64,000 nt of DNA from the NCBI RefSeq assembly GCF_001184025.1, contig NZ_BBYG01000011.1, positions 455,574 to 519,573 of the forward strand, read 5' to 3'. This DNA comes from Streptomyces maremycinicus. Its GTDB lineage: Bacteria > Actinomycetota > Actinomycetes > Streptomycetales > Streptomycetaceae. The position numbers and the translations under genes are program-made. Shown here piece after piece: positions 1-8,551 of this stretch. The notes under the pieces were generated by a model that was not told where the DNA came from, ran no database searches, and saw only the letters and a program-made list of their open reading frames with translations. How positions within the stretch are numbered: position 1 is the stretch's first letter; the number at the start of each line of letters is the position of its first letter.

Positions 1-1942
1 CGTCGGCGAGTGCCAGTTCCCACTCGCCCGCGAGCCACTCCAGGCCGCGGAAGTGCTGGTGGTTGGAGACCGTCGCCCCGTCCGGCCCGGCGGCCTGGAG
101 CCGTACCGGCGCGGAGAGTTCCCGGTGCTCGTACATCACCGGCTTCGGGGTGCGGTCCGGGAAGACGACGCCGTCCGCGATGAACGCGCCGTCGTGGTCC
201 TTCTCGCCGAAGTCGCCGCCGTACGCCCAGCGGTGGCCGGGCGCGGTGACAGCGTTGTCATAGAGTCCGGCGCCCCCGGGCCCGACCGGTTTTCCGTCGT
301 TCACACGCTGGAGGATGCCGTGGTCCCAGAACTCCCAGATGAACCCGCCCTGAAGACCCGGGGTGGCCTCGATGGCGGCCCAGTGGTCGGCCAGCGTGCC
401 GTTGCTGTTGCCCATCGCGTGGGAGTACTCGCACTGGATGAGCGGCTTGGTCTGCTGCCCGGACAGCGCGTGCGCCACGCAGTCCTCCAGGGGCGCGTAC
501 ATCGGGCAGGCGATGTCGGAGGCCACCTCCGGGTCGGCCCAGCCGGTCTTGGCGGCCCCCTCGTACTGAAGCGGCCGGGTCGGGTCGTGCCGGCGCACCC
601 AGCCCGCGGCGGCGTCGTGGTTGGCGCCGTAGTCCGACTCGTTGCCCAGCGACCAGATGATGACCGACGGGTGGTTCTTGTCCCGCAGCACCATCCGCGA
701 GACCCGGTCGACGAAGGCGTTCAGATAACGCGGGTCGTCGGCGATCTCGTGCGCGTGGTCGTGGGACTCGATGTCCGCCTCGTCGACGACGTAGAAGCCG
801 AGTTCGTCGGCGAGGTCGTACAGCGTGGGGTCGTTCGGGTAGTGGGCGGTACGGATCGCGTTGAAGCCGAACCGCTTCAGCAGCACCAGGTCGGCGCGCA
901 TGTCGTCGTACGACACGGTCCGCCCCGTCAGGGGGTGGAAGTCGTGCCGGTTCACCCCGCGGATGAACACCCGCTCGCCGTTGACCAGCAGATCCCGGCC
1001 GACGATGGTCACGTCGCGGAAGCCGATCCGGTGGCGGGAGGCGTCGGCGACGCTGCCGTCGGCGCGGTGCAGCCGGACCGTCAGGCCGTACAGCTCGGGC
1101 GTCTCGGCCGTCCAGGTGCGCACCTCGGGCACCCGCGCGCGCAGCCGTGCCTCGCCGAGGAAGGCGGACACGCGCTCCTCCTCGGTGTTGGCGAGGTCGA
1201 ACTCCGCGTCCTGCGCCAGCGGAAGCCCGTCCAGTTCCCCGCTGACGTACCAGCCCGCGGGCAGTGCCCCGGCCGAGTTCCGCACCTGGCAGTCGACCCG
1301 CAGTTCGCCGTCCCGCGCGGCCCGCACGGTCACGTCCGCCAGTCGCAGCGGGTCGGTCGCGTAGAGCAGGACCGAGCGGGTGATCCCGGCATGCCACCAG
1401 TGGTCCTGGTCCTCGATGTGCGAGGCGTCCGACCACTTGACGACCGTCAGCCGCAGCACGGAACGGCCACCCGGGCGCACCACGCCCGACAGATCGAACT
1501 CGGCCGCCAGATGCGAGTCCTTGGAGATGCCGACCGGCCGCCCGTCCACATGCACCAGCAGCACGCTCTCGGCGGCCCCGACCTGGAGCACGACGCGGCG
1601 CCCGGCCCACTCGGCGGGGACGTCGATCTCCCGCTCGTACACACCCGTCGGATTGTCGGCGGGCGACAGCGGCGGGAACTCCGCGAACGGCATGCGGATG
1701 TTCAGGTACTGCGGCAGGTCGTCGGCGCCCTCGATGGTCTGCATGGTCCACACGCCGGGCACGGCCGCCCTCGACCAGGCACCGTCGACCGGCGCGTCCG
1801 GAGCGGGCAGCAACCGGAAACGCCAGTCGCCGTCCAGGGAGTGTGCTCCGGAGCGCCGGTCGACGGCGTTCATGGGCAGCCGTCCCCACGAGGTCACCTC
1901 GGGTGCCTCCCAGGGGCGGAGCGTCAGCAGCGGATCCGTCAC
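1..1942 (-). CDS. GH2 beta-galactosidase (LacZ type), 3' part missing
   Basis: A glycoside hydrolase family 2 enzyme that would release terminal beta-galactose by a retaining mechanism. About 647 codons are visible and the frame is still open at the window edge; LacZ-type enzymes run to about 1,000 residues, so the C-terminal third lies outside. The order is an N-terminal jelly-roll sugar-binding domain (PWEAPEVTSWGRLPMN), an immunoglobulin-like domain, then the TIM barrel. The barrel carries the acid/base segment SLGNESDYG and the nucleophile segment QCEYSHAMGNS, as well as FNAIRTAHYPND. The GTG start overlaps the stop of the upstream permease (GTGA), so it is translationally coupled as the last gene of the transporter operon. 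No signal peptide is seen, so it should act in the cytoplasm on imported sugar. The exact galactoside is not evident. Confidence 0.93.
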   Translation of the reverse strand, partial: MTDPLLTLRPWEAPEVTSWGRLPMNAVDRRSGAHSLDGDWRFRLLPAPDAPVDGAWSRAAVPGVWTMQTIEGADDLPQYLNIRMPFAEFPPLSPADNPTGVYEREIDVPAEWAGRRVVLQVGAAESVLLVHVDGRPVGISKDSHLAAEFDLSGVVRPGGRSVLRLTVVKWSDASHIEDQDHWWHAGITRSVLLYATDPLRLADVTVRAARDGELRVDCQVRNSAGALPAGWYVSGELDGLPLAQDAEFDLANTEEERVSAFLGEARLRARVPEVRTWTAETPELYGLTVRLHRADGSVADASRHRIGFRDVTIVGRDLLVNGERVFIRGVNRHDFHPLTGRTVSYDDMRADLVLLKRFGFNAIRTAHYPNDPTLYDLADELGFYVVDEADIESHDHAHEIADDPRYLNAFVDRVSRMVLRDKNHPSVIIWSLGNESDYGANHDAAAGWVRRHDPTRPLQYEGAAKTGWADPEVASDIACPMYAPLEDCVAHALSGQQTKPLIQCEYSHAMGNSNGTLADHWAAIEATPGLQGGFIWEFWDHGILQRVNDGKPVGPGGAGLYDNAVTAPGHRWAYGGDFGEKDHDGAFIADGVVFPDRTPKPVMYEHRELSAPVRLQAAGPDGATVSNHQHFRGLEWLAGEWELALAD

Positions 1943-2802
1943 TTGATCGCTCCCTTCGCGAGGTCGCCGATCATCTGGCGGGCGCCGATCGCGAACACGA
2001 TCAGCAAGGGTAGGAGGGCGAGCAGTGCGCCGGTCATGACCATTCCGTAATCCGTCGTTCCGTGAGTGCCGTTGAGCTGTGACAGCGCGACCTGGAGGGT
2101 CACGTTGTCCGGGTCGGTGAGGGCGATCAGGGGCCAGGCGTAGTCGTTCCACTGGCCCATGAAGGTGAAGATACCCAGGAACGCCAGGCCGGGCCGCACC
2201 ACGGGGAGGGCTACGTGCCAGTACTGGCGCAGGAAGTTCGCGCCGTCGATGCGGGAGGCGTCGAGGAGTTCGTCGTGGATCGCGCCCTTCATGTACTGGC
2301 GCATCCAGAAGATTCCGAACGCGTTGGCGGCGGCCGGCACGATCAGGGCGGTCATCGAGCCGATCCAGCCGAGCTTCGCCATGATGACGAACTGGGGGAT
2401 CGCCTGGAGCTGCGCCGGGACCATGAAGATGAACATGAGCAGGACGAACAGCAGCCGCTTGCCCGGAAAAGCGAACTTGGCGAAGACGAAGGCGGCCAGC
2501 GAGTCGAAGAACAGGACCAGGAAGGTCACCGAACACGCCACCAGCAGCGAGTTGAACATCGATCCGAAGAAATCGACGGTGTCGAAGAGGCTGCGGACGT
2601 TCTCCGCGAAGTGCGTGCCCGGCAGCAGTTTCGGCGGGTAGGAGAAGATCTCCGACGACGTGTGCGTCGACATGATCACGGCCCAGTAGAACGGGAAGGC
2701 CGAGAGCAGGACACCGGCGACCAGGGCGGCGTGCAGCCCGATGCCCCTGCGACGGGAACCGTCGATCCCCTTGGTGCGCCGTGTTTCGTGGGTGGATGCC
2801 AT
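1939..2802 (-). CDS. Carbohydrate ABC transporter permease, MalG type
   Basis: One of two membrane subunits of a sugar importer. The 287-residue protein starts with a short Arg-rich cytoplasmic tail and has six predicted membrane segments, the first near residues 25-47 (LHAALVAGVLLSAFPFYWAV). The EAA loop that contacts the ATPase is clear near residue 185 (ELLDASRIDGANFLRQYWHV). Length and segment pattern fit the MalG/CUT1 family. It follows the MalF-type permease with a 15-bp gap and overlaps the beta-galactosidase start. No ATPase gene lies nearby; in Streptomyces such CUT1 importers commonly share the ATPase MsiK, which is assumed here. The substrate is unknown but is probably an oligosaccharide, given the neighbouring glycosidases. 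Confidence 0.93.
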   Translation of the reverse strand: MASTHETRRTKGIDGSRRRGIGLHAALVAGVLLSAFPFYWAVIMSTHTSSEIFSYPPKLLPGTHFAENVRSLFDTVDFFGSMFNSLLVACSVTFLVLFFDSLAAFVFAKFAFPGKRLLFVLLMFIFMVPAQLQAIPQFVIMAKLGWIGSMTALIVPAAANAFGIFWMRQYMKGAIHDELLDASRIDGANFLRQYWHVALPVVRPGLAFLGIFTFMGQWNDYAWPLIALTDPDNVTLQVALSQLNGTHGTTDYGMVMTGALLALLPLLIVFAIGARQMIGDLAKGAIK

Positions 2803-2817
2803 GGTGTGCGGGCCTCC

Positions 2818-3780
2818 CTATTCTTCGCCCCGGCGCTGCACCAGCCGCCAGTTGATGATCGAGAAGAGGACGACGACGAGGAAGATGCCCCACGCCACGG
2901 CCGCGCCGTAGCCGAAGTCGTTGTTGTCGAAGGTCTGCTGGAAGAAGTAGAGGACCATCGTCCGGCCGGCGTGGCCCGGGCCACCCGAGAACGTCGAGTC
3001 GTTCGAGGTGTTCTGGAGCAGGACCTGGGGTTCGGAGAAACTCTGGAGACCGGTGACCGTGGAGACGACGAGCGCGAACAGCAGTACCGGCCGCATCATC
3101 GGCAGCGTGATCCGGAAGAAGGTCTGCACCGGGCCGGCGCCGTCCATGCGCGCCGCCTCGTACAGCTCGCCCGGGACGGTCTGGAGGCCGGCGAGGAAGA
3201 TGATCGCGTTGTAGCCGGTCCACTGCCAGGTCATCAGCGTCGCGATGGCGATCTTGATGCCCCAGGGGGTGTTCAGCCAGGCGATCTGGTCGAAGCCGAT
3301 GGCCTGGAGGAACGCGTTCACCAGACCGAAGTTGGTGGAGAACACCGAGCCGAAGATGATCGCGATCGCCACGACGGAGGTGACGTTCGGCAGGAAGTAG
3401 GCGACGCGGTAGAGGTTCTTGAAACGGACCGCCGAGTTGAGCATCACCGCCGTCACCATCGCCAGGAAGATCATGGGGAAGGTGGCCATCGCCCAGATGA
3501 CGATCGTGGTCCCGATCGAGCTCCAGAACTCGGAGTCGGTCACCAGGTACTGGTACTGCGACAGCCCCGCCCACTCCATCGAGCCGAGGCCGTCCCAGCG
3601 GTGGAAGGACAGGTAGAGCGAGAAGCCGACGGGGACGAGGCCGAAGCAGAGGAAGAGCAGGTAGAACGGGGAGATCGCGGCGTAGAGGTGCCAGTACTTC
3701 CTGAAGCCGGTCCGGGGCCGGGCGACGTGGACCTCCGCCACGACCGCCGGGGGCTTCTCCACTGCGGGGAGGGTGGCCAT
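2818..3780 (-). CDS. Carbohydrate ABC transporter permease, MalF type
   Basis: The partner permease of the sugar importer, 320 residues. The ATG start was chosen because it overlaps the TGA of the binding-protein gene by one base (TGATG); a longer in-frame start 39 bp upstream lies inside that gene and is unlikely. The first membrane segment is near residues 35-58 (YAAISPFYLLFLCFGLVPVG), typical of MalF/UgpA-like proteins, and the EAA loop reads ELYEAARMDGAGPVQTFFRI. It has no large periplasmic insertion of the E. coli MalF kind. The gene sits between the binding lipoprotein and the second permease on one transcript. Confidence 0.93.
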   Translation of the reverse strand: MATLPAVEKPPAVVAEVHVARPRTGFRKYWHLYAAISPFYLLFLCFGLVPVGFSLYLSFHRWDGLGSMEWAGLSQYQYLVTDSEFWSSIGTTIVIWAMATFPMIFLAMVTAVMLNSAVRFKNLYRVAYFLPNVTSVVAIAIIFGSVFSTNFGLVNAFLQAIGFDQIAWLNTPWGIKIAIATLMTWQWTGYNAIIFLAGLQTVPGELYEAARMDGAGPVQTFFRITLPMMRPVLLFALVVSTVTGLQSFSEPQVLLQNTSNDSTFSGGPGHAGRTMVLYFFQQTFDNNDFGYGAAVAWGIFLVVVLFSIINWRLVQRRGEE

Positions 3781-5075
3781 CAGTAGCTCACCCCCAGGTG
3801 CTTCGCGATGCGTCGGCACTTGCTCATGGCATCACTCCAGGCCTGCTCCGGGTCCTTGCCGAGGACGCCGACGTTCTTGATCTCGTCCTTGACGGGCTGC
3901 CCGAGCGCGACGTCGAACGGGCTGTTGTAGGCGACCACGATCTTCTGCGCGGCCGGACCGAAGACGTCCATCGTGACCTGGCCGCCGAAGAACTCGTCCG
4001 GCTCGCGCACCTGCTTCAGGCCGTACGAGGCGGGCGTCGAGGGAAAGAGCCCCGCGTCCACGAACCCCTGCGCCTGGTTCTCCGCGTCGAGCATCCAGCT
4101 GATGATCCGGAACGCCCGCTCGGGCTCCCGGCAGGCCTTGGTGACCGACAGGAAGGAGCCGCCGTTGTTGGACGGCCGGACGGGCATGTCGGCCACCCGC
4201 CATCGGCCCTTGGTCCTGGGCACGCCGTTCTTGAGGTCGCCGGTGGCCCAGGAGGCGCCCAGCTGGCTCGGCAGCTTGCCGTCCTCGACCGCCGACAGCT
4301 GGTCCGGGGTGCCGGTGACCAGGTTGGACACGATCTTGCGCTGCTTGGCCTCCACGGCGAGCGCCCAGGCGTGGCGCACATGCTCCTGGTCGCCGATGAA
4401 GTGCCGGTCCTTGTCGACGTACCGCGCGCTGCCCTGCTGGACCACGTTCTCGAAGACGCTGTTGATGTCGGTGAGCAGGAAGGTCCCCGGGATCCGCTGC
4501 CGCAGCCGCTCGCCCGCCGCGAAGAACTTCTCCCAGGTGTCGAGTTCCCTCGACACGTCGGCGGGCTCGAAGGGCAGGCCCGCCTCGCGGAAGACGGCGT
4601 ACTGGTAGAAGTGCGCCACCGGCCCGCAGTCGATCGGGAAGCCGACCATCCGGCCGTCGTCCGCGATGCCCTGCTCCCACTTCCAGGGCAGGTACCGCGA
4701 CTCGTACTTCCGCGCGCCGAGGGTGCGCAGGTCCACGAACTGGTCGGCGTTGGGCAGGTAGGACGCCATGTCCTCGCCCTTCAGGCCCGCGATGTCGGGT
4801 ATGTGGGCGCGGCCGGCCATCGTGGTGATCAGCTTCGACCGGTAGTAGCCGCCGATCTTGATGGCCTGGAGGTCGACCGAGCTGTCGTAGCGGGCCCGGG
4901 CGTTCTTGACGACCGTGTCGCCCAGGCCTCCGTCCCAGTACCACAGGACCATGTTCCGGCCGGTCGAACCGGTCGGAACGGCACAGCCGGACGCCAGGCC
5001 GCCGAGCGCCGTGGCGGCCGAACCGGCCAGGCCCGCACGGAGCAGGCCTCTACGTGAGAGCGGCACGGCTCCCAC
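3780..5075 (-). CDS. Extracellular sugar-binding lipoprotein (ABC transporter)
   Basis: The substrate-capturing lipoprotein of the importer, 431 residues with the fold of the bacterial extracellular solute-binding protein 1 family. The N-terminus has a twin-arginine stretch (SRRGLLRAG) followed by a hydrophobic segment and the lipobox LASGC, so Tat export and lipid anchoring at the Cys near residue 31 are likely. The body has aromatic sugar-contact segments such as MVLWYWDGG. The GTG start is assigned from the first complete signal peptide; a GTG three codons in is also possible. The upstream kinase gene ends 96 bp away with no obvious terminator, so both are probably on one transcript. Confidence 0.9.
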   Translation of the reverse strand: MGAVPLSRRGLLRAGLAGSAATALGGLASGCAVPTGSTGRNMVLWYWDGGLGDTVVKNARARYDSSVDLQAIKIGGYYRSKLITTMAGRAHIPDIAGLKGEDMASYLPNADQFVDLRTLGARKYESRYLPWKWEQGIADDGRMVGFPIDCGPVAHFYQYAVFREAGLPFEPADVSRELDTWEKFFAAGERLRQRIPGTFLLTDINSVFENVVQQGSARYVDKDRHFIGDQEHVRHAWALAVEAKQRKIVSNLVTGTPDQLSAVEDGKLPSQLGASWATGDLKNGVPRTKGRWRVADMPVRPSNNGGSFLSVTKACREPERAFRIISWMLDAENQAQGFVDAGLFPSTPASYGLKQVREPDEFFGGQVTMDVFGPAAQKIVVAYNSPFDVALGQPVKDEIKNVGVLGKDPEQAWSDAMSKCRRIAKHLGVSY

Positions 5076-5171
5076 CGCCTTTCGGATCTGTTCGCGTCTT
5101 CGCAGACGGGGTGCACTTCGAGGGGCATGGGTGGGGTCGACTTCCGGACACGGACACGGGCACGGGCTCGG

Positions 5172-6191
5172 TCAGGGCCGTGGGGCGGGCGGAGTGACCG
5201 GCGCGTACCGCACGGGCGGACCCACGTCCGCCGGGATGCGGTCGGCGAGGAAGGCGTACGCCCGCCTGAGATCGGGGTCGCGCAGCGAGCGCCACCAGCG
5301 GTCGACGCCGTACCAGCCGGGGGCGGCCAGCGCTCCGCCGTGGTGCTGTACGGAGAGGCCGGCGGCGAGGACGGCGAACCGCAGCCGTTCCACCAGCGGC
5401 CAGCCGCCGAGCGAGGCCGCCACGAAGCTCGCGCCGAACACGTCACCGGCGCCCGTCGCGTCCAGGACATCGATGTCAAGAGCCGGGACCTCGGCGTACT
5501 CCCCGCTTTCCTGGTCGACCGCGATGGCCCCGTCGGCGCCGCGGGTGACCACGGCCACCGGCACCAGCTCGGCCAGCGTGCCCAGCGCGGCGAGCGCGCT
5601 GTCGGTACGGGTGTACGCCATCGCCTCGGCCTCGTTGGGCAGGAAGGCGTGGCACAGGGCGAGCTGGTCGAGCAGGTCGGTGGACCACCGCTGGGTGGGG
5701 TCCCAGCCGACGTCGGCGTAGATGTGGGTGCCGTTCGCGGCCGCCTCGGCGAGCCAGGCGCGCGGTTCGGCCTCGAGGTGTACGAGGGCCGTGCGCGCCT
5801 CGGGCGGGTTGCCCATCAGCTCGTCCTGCGAGTACGGCGGCTCCTGGCCGTGGGTGACGAGGGCCCGGTCGTGACCGTGCGCGAGGGCGACGGTGACCGG
5901 CGTGTGCCAGCCGTCCGCCACCCGGGACAGGGCGAGGTCGACCCCCTCCTGACCGGCCAGGACCTGGTGACAGTGGGCGCCGTAGAAGTCGTCGCCGAAG
6001 ACCGTGGCCAGCGAGGTCCGCAGGCCGAGGCGGGACGCGGCCACCGCGAGGTTGGCGATGCCGCCGGGGCCGCAGCCCATGCCGGCCGTCCAGATCTCCT
6101 CGCCCGGCGTCGGCGGTCTGCCGAGCCCCGTGAGGACGAGGTCGTAGAAGAGCAGCCCGGTGAGCAGTACCTCGGGCCGGTCGTCGTCCAC
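5172..6191 (-). CDS. PfkB-family carbohydrate kinase
   Basis: A ribokinase/fructokinase-like enzyme of about 339 residues that would phosphorylate a sugar in the cytoplasm. The GTG start is supported by a GGAGG site 7 bp upstream; an open frame of 41 more codons upstream has no ribosome site and is low-complexity. The N-terminal glycine pair region (GCGPGGIANLAVAASRLG) and the C-terminal PfkB signature with the catalytic Asp (DATGAGDVFGASF) are intact. It is the first gene of the transporter and beta-galactosidase operon and is transcribed away from the DeoR regulator. That layout suggests it traps a sugar or sugar acid released from the imported substrate. The substrate itself cannot be read from the sequence. 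Confidence 0.9.
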   Translation of the reverse strand: MDDDRPEVLLTGLLFYDLVLTGLGRPPTPGEEIWTAGMGCGPGGIANLAVAASRLGLRTSLATVFGDDFYGAHCHQVLAGQEGVDLALSRVADGWHTPVTVALAHGHDRALVTHGQEPPYSQDELMGNPPEARTALVHLEAEPRAWLAEAAANGTHIYADVGWDPTQRWSTDLLDQLALCHAFLPNEAEAMAYTRTDSALAALGTLAELVPVAVVTRGADGAIAVDQESGEYAEVPALDIDVLDATGAGDVFGASFVAASLGGWPLVERLRFAVLAAGLSVQHHGGALAAPGWYGVDRWWRSLRDPDLRRAYAFLADRIPADVGPPVRYAPVTPPAPRP

Positions 6192-6244
6192 CGCACATCC
6201 TCCTCGCCGGGGGAGCTCGTCCCGTCGGGGGAGCTCGTCAGATC

Positions 6245-6329
6245 TCTTCAATTCAGTGACCGGAATCGTGCGCCCATCGGCGACTTTGGTCAATACCTCA
6301 GCAGAAGTGAGCATGGATTTGATTGAAGA
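6245..6329. promoter_or_regulatory. Inverted repeat, possible DeoR operator pair
   Basis: The 8-bp element TCTTCAAT (6245-6252) recurs as its exact complement ATTGAAGA (6322-6329) at the start of the DeoR gene. The two arms flank the divergent promoter region. DeoR-family repressors often use spaced or repeated operators, so these are candidate binding sites for the adjacent regulator; this is inferred, and 8 bp is short. Confidence 0.35.
6265..6293 (-). promoter_or_regulatory. Putative promoter of the kinase-transporter operon
   Basis: On the minus strand a TTGACC hexamer (6293-6288) is followed after 17 bp by CACGAT (6270-6265), close to the Streptomyces housekeeping consensus. Transcription would begin near 6258, about 65 bp before the kinase GTG. 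The assignment is by pattern only. Confidence 0.5.
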
Positions 6330-7114
6330 TGACGAGTAGTGTGCACGCCGTGCTGGCAGAACGACGACATCAACTCATCCTGCGGGCCCTGCGCTCCGGT
6401 GGTCCCGCGGCCGTGACCGATCTCTCCGAACAGCTGGGTGTGAGCCCTGCCACGATCCGGCGTGACCTGGTGAAACTGGAGGAGGACGGCCTGCTCACCC
6501 GGGTGCACGGCGGAGCCGTCGCGGAGGAGGGCGACCAGCCCTTCGCCGAGGTCGCCGAGGTGCGGGTGGGCGAGAAGGACGCCATAGCGGCCCACGCGGC
6601 GGCCATGGTCGCCGACGGCCAGTCGGTCCTCCTCGACATCGGCACCACCGCCTACCGCCTGGCCCGGCAACTGCACGGCCGCCGGCTGACGGTCATCACC
6701 AGCAACCTCGTGGTCTACGAGGAGCTCGCCGACGACGAGGGCATCGAGCTGGTCCTGCTCGGCGGCATGGTCCGCCGTGAGTACCGCTCCCTGGTCGGGT
6801 TCCTCACCGAGGACAATCTGCGCCAGTTGCACGCCGACTGGGTGTTCCTCGGGACCAGTGGAGTGCGCCCGGGCGGGCAGGTGATGGACACGACGGTGGT
6901 CGAGGTGCCGGTGAAGCGGGCCATGATCAAGGCCGGTGACAAGGTCGTCCTGCTCGCCGACTCGGAGAAGTTCCCGGGTACGGGCATGGCGAAGGTCTGC
7001 GGTCCCGAGGACCTGGACGTGGTGGTGACGAACACGCCGGTCGATCCGGCGACCCGGTCCTCCTTCGAGGAGGCGGGCGTCGAGGTGGTCGTGGCAGGAA
7101 AGGTGCAAGCGTGA
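6329..7114 (+). CDS. DeoR-family transcriptional regulator of sugar genes
   Basis: A DeoR/GlpR-type repressor, 261 residues. The N-terminal winged helix-turn-helix carries the family signature (LSEQLGVSPATIRRDLVKLE near residues 30-50), and the C-terminal sensor domain has DIGTTAYRLARQL and ITSNLVVYEEL, the phosphosugar-binding region of this family. The ATG was preferred to a TTG two codons upstream. The stop overlaps the GTG of the GH4 gene (GTGA), so regulator and glycosidase are co-translated, and the gene is divergent from the kinase operon. It probably senses a phosphorylated sugar made by the kinase, which is family knowledge rather than something visible here. Confidence 0.92.
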   Translation: MTSSVHAVLAERRHQLILRALRSGGPAAVTDLSEQLGVSPATIRRDLVKLEEDGLLTRVHGGAVAEEGDQPFAEVAEVRVGEKDAIAAHAAAMVADGQSVLLDIGTTAYRLARQLHGRRLTVITSNLVVYEELADDEGIELVLLGGMVRREYRSLVGFLTEDNLRQLHADWVFLGTSGVRPGGQVMDTTVVEVPVKRAMIKAGDKVVLLADSEKFPGTGMAKVCGPEDLDVVVTNTPVDPATRSSFEEAGVEVVVAGKVQA

Positions 7115-8448
7115 AACTCACGATTCTGGGCGGCGGCGGGTTCCGGGTGCCGCTGGTGTACGGGGCGCTGCTGACGGACCGCGCCGAGGGCCGGGTCACG
7201 GAAGTGGTCCTGCACGATCTGGACGACAGCCGGCTCCACGCGGTCGCCCGTGTCCTGGACGAGCAGGCGGCCGCCGTCCCCGACGCGCCCCGGGTGACCG
7301 CCACCACCGACCTCGACGAGGCCCTGCGCGGCGCCGACTTCGTCTTCTCCGCGATCCGCGTCGGCGGTCTCGAGGGCCGCGCGAACGACGAGCGGGTGGC
7401 CCTGGCCGAGGGCGTCCTCGGCCAGGAGACGGTCGGCGCGGGAGGCATCGCCTACGGCCTGCGGACGGTCCCCGTCGCCGTCGACATCGCCCGCCGGGTG
7501 GCCCGGCTGGCGCCCGACGCCTGGGTCATCAACTTCACCAACCCGGCGGGCCTGGTCACCGAGGCCATGTCCCGTCACCTCGGCGACCGGGTGATCGGCA
7601 TCTGCGACTCGCCGGTCGGGCTCGGCCGCCGGATCGCCCGGGTGCTCGGCGCGGACCCGAAGGAGGCGTGGATCGACTACGTCGGTCTCAACCACCTCGG
7701 CTGGGTCCGCGGGCTGCGGGTCGCCGGCCGCGACGAACTCCCGCGGCTGCTCGCCGACGCCGACCTGCTCGGTTCCTTCGAGGAGGGCAAGCTGTTCGGC
7801 GTCGACTGGCTGCGGTCCCTGGGCGCGATCCCCAACGAGTACCTGCACTACTACTACTTCAACCGGGAGGCCGTACGGGCCTACCAGCAGGTCGAGAAGA
7901 CCCGCGGCGCCTTCCTGGCCGACCAGCAGGCCCGCTTCTACGAGGAGATGAAGCGCCCCGACGCCGCGGCCCTGACCGCCTGGGACCGCACCCGCGCCGA
8001 GCGCGAGGCCACCTACATGGCCGAGAACCGGGAGACCGCCGGCGCGGGCGAGCGCGACGCCGACGACCTCTCCGGCGGCTACGAGAAGGTGGCCCTCGCC
8101 CTGATGCGGGCCATCGCCCGGGATGAGCGCACCACCCTGATCCTCAACGTCCGCAACCAGGGCACCCTCTCGGTGCTCGACGCGGACGCCGTCATCGAGG
8201 TGCCCTGCCTCGTCGACGCCAACGGCGCCCATCCGGTGGCCGTGGCCCCGCTTCCCGACCACGCCACCGGGCTGGTCTGCGCGGTGAAGGGCGTCGAGCG
8301 CGAGGTGCTGGCCGCCGCCGAGTCCGGCTCCCGGACGACGGCCGTGAAGGCGTTCGCGCTGCATCCGCTGGTCGACTCGGTGAACGTGGCCCGCAAGCTG
8401 GTCGAGGGCTACACCGACGTCCATCCCGGGCTGGCGTACCTTAGGTGA
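7111..8448 (+). CDS. GH4 glycosidase (6-phospho-beta-glucosidase-like)
   Basis: A family 4 glycoside hydrolase of 445 residues, an unusual NAD+- and Mn2+-dependent class that cleaves by oxidation, elimination and reduction. The N-terminal Rossmann segment (MKLTILGGGGFRVPLV), the metal-ligand Cys in ICDSPVGLG (about residue 166) and the metal-ligand His in GLNHLGWV (about 193) are all present. The GTG start overlaps the DeoR stop. Sequence style is closest to 6-phospho-beta-glucosidases, but GH4 also holds alpha-galactosidases and glucuronidases. Since the neighbouring kinase could supply a phosphorylated sugar, either a phosphorylated or a free glycoside is possible. Confidence 0.88.
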   Translation: MKLTILGGGGFRVPLVYGALLTDRAEGRVTEVVLHDLDDSRLHAVARVLDEQAAAVPDAPRVTATTDLDEALRGADFVFSAIRVGGLEGRANDERVALAEGVLGQETVGAGGIAYGLRTVPVAVDIARRVARLAPDAWVINFTNPAGLVTEAMSRHLGDRVIGICDSPVGLGRRIARVLGADPKEAWIDYVGLNHLGWVRGLRVAGRDELPRLLADADLLGSFEEGKLFGVDWLRSLGAIPNEYLHYYYFNREAVRAYQQVEKTRGAFLADQQARFYEEMKRPDAAALTAWDRTRAEREATYMAENRETAGAGERDADDLSGGYEKVALALMRAIARDERTTLILNVRNQGTLSVLDADAVIEVPCLVDANGAHPVAVAPLPDHATGLVCAVKGVEREVLAAAESGSRTTAVKAFALHPLVDSVNVARKLVEGYTDVHPGLAYLR

Positions 8449-8457
8449 GCACCCGGA

Positions 8458-8473
8458 GGGAAAGCGCTTTCCC
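8458..8473. promoter_or_regulatory. LacI-family-type operator palindrome
   Basis: GGGAAAGCGCTTTCCC is a perfect 16-bp palindrome with the central CG typical of LacI/GalR-family operators. It lies 10 bp after the GH4 stop and 79 bp before the alpha-mannosidase start. The window contains no LacI-family gene, so the regulator must be elsewhere. Confidence 0.6.
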
Positions 8474-8551
8474 CGCTTCCTTCCGGATCCGCTCGTCCCC
8501 CGGCTGCCCCAGGCCTCCCCGCACCTCGTGGTCCCTCTCTGGAGATTCCCC

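Noticed and set aside
53..2050. A 665-codon plus-strand open frame at the window start
   Set aside because: The minus strand encodes a clear GH2 enzyme with both catalytic Glu segments.
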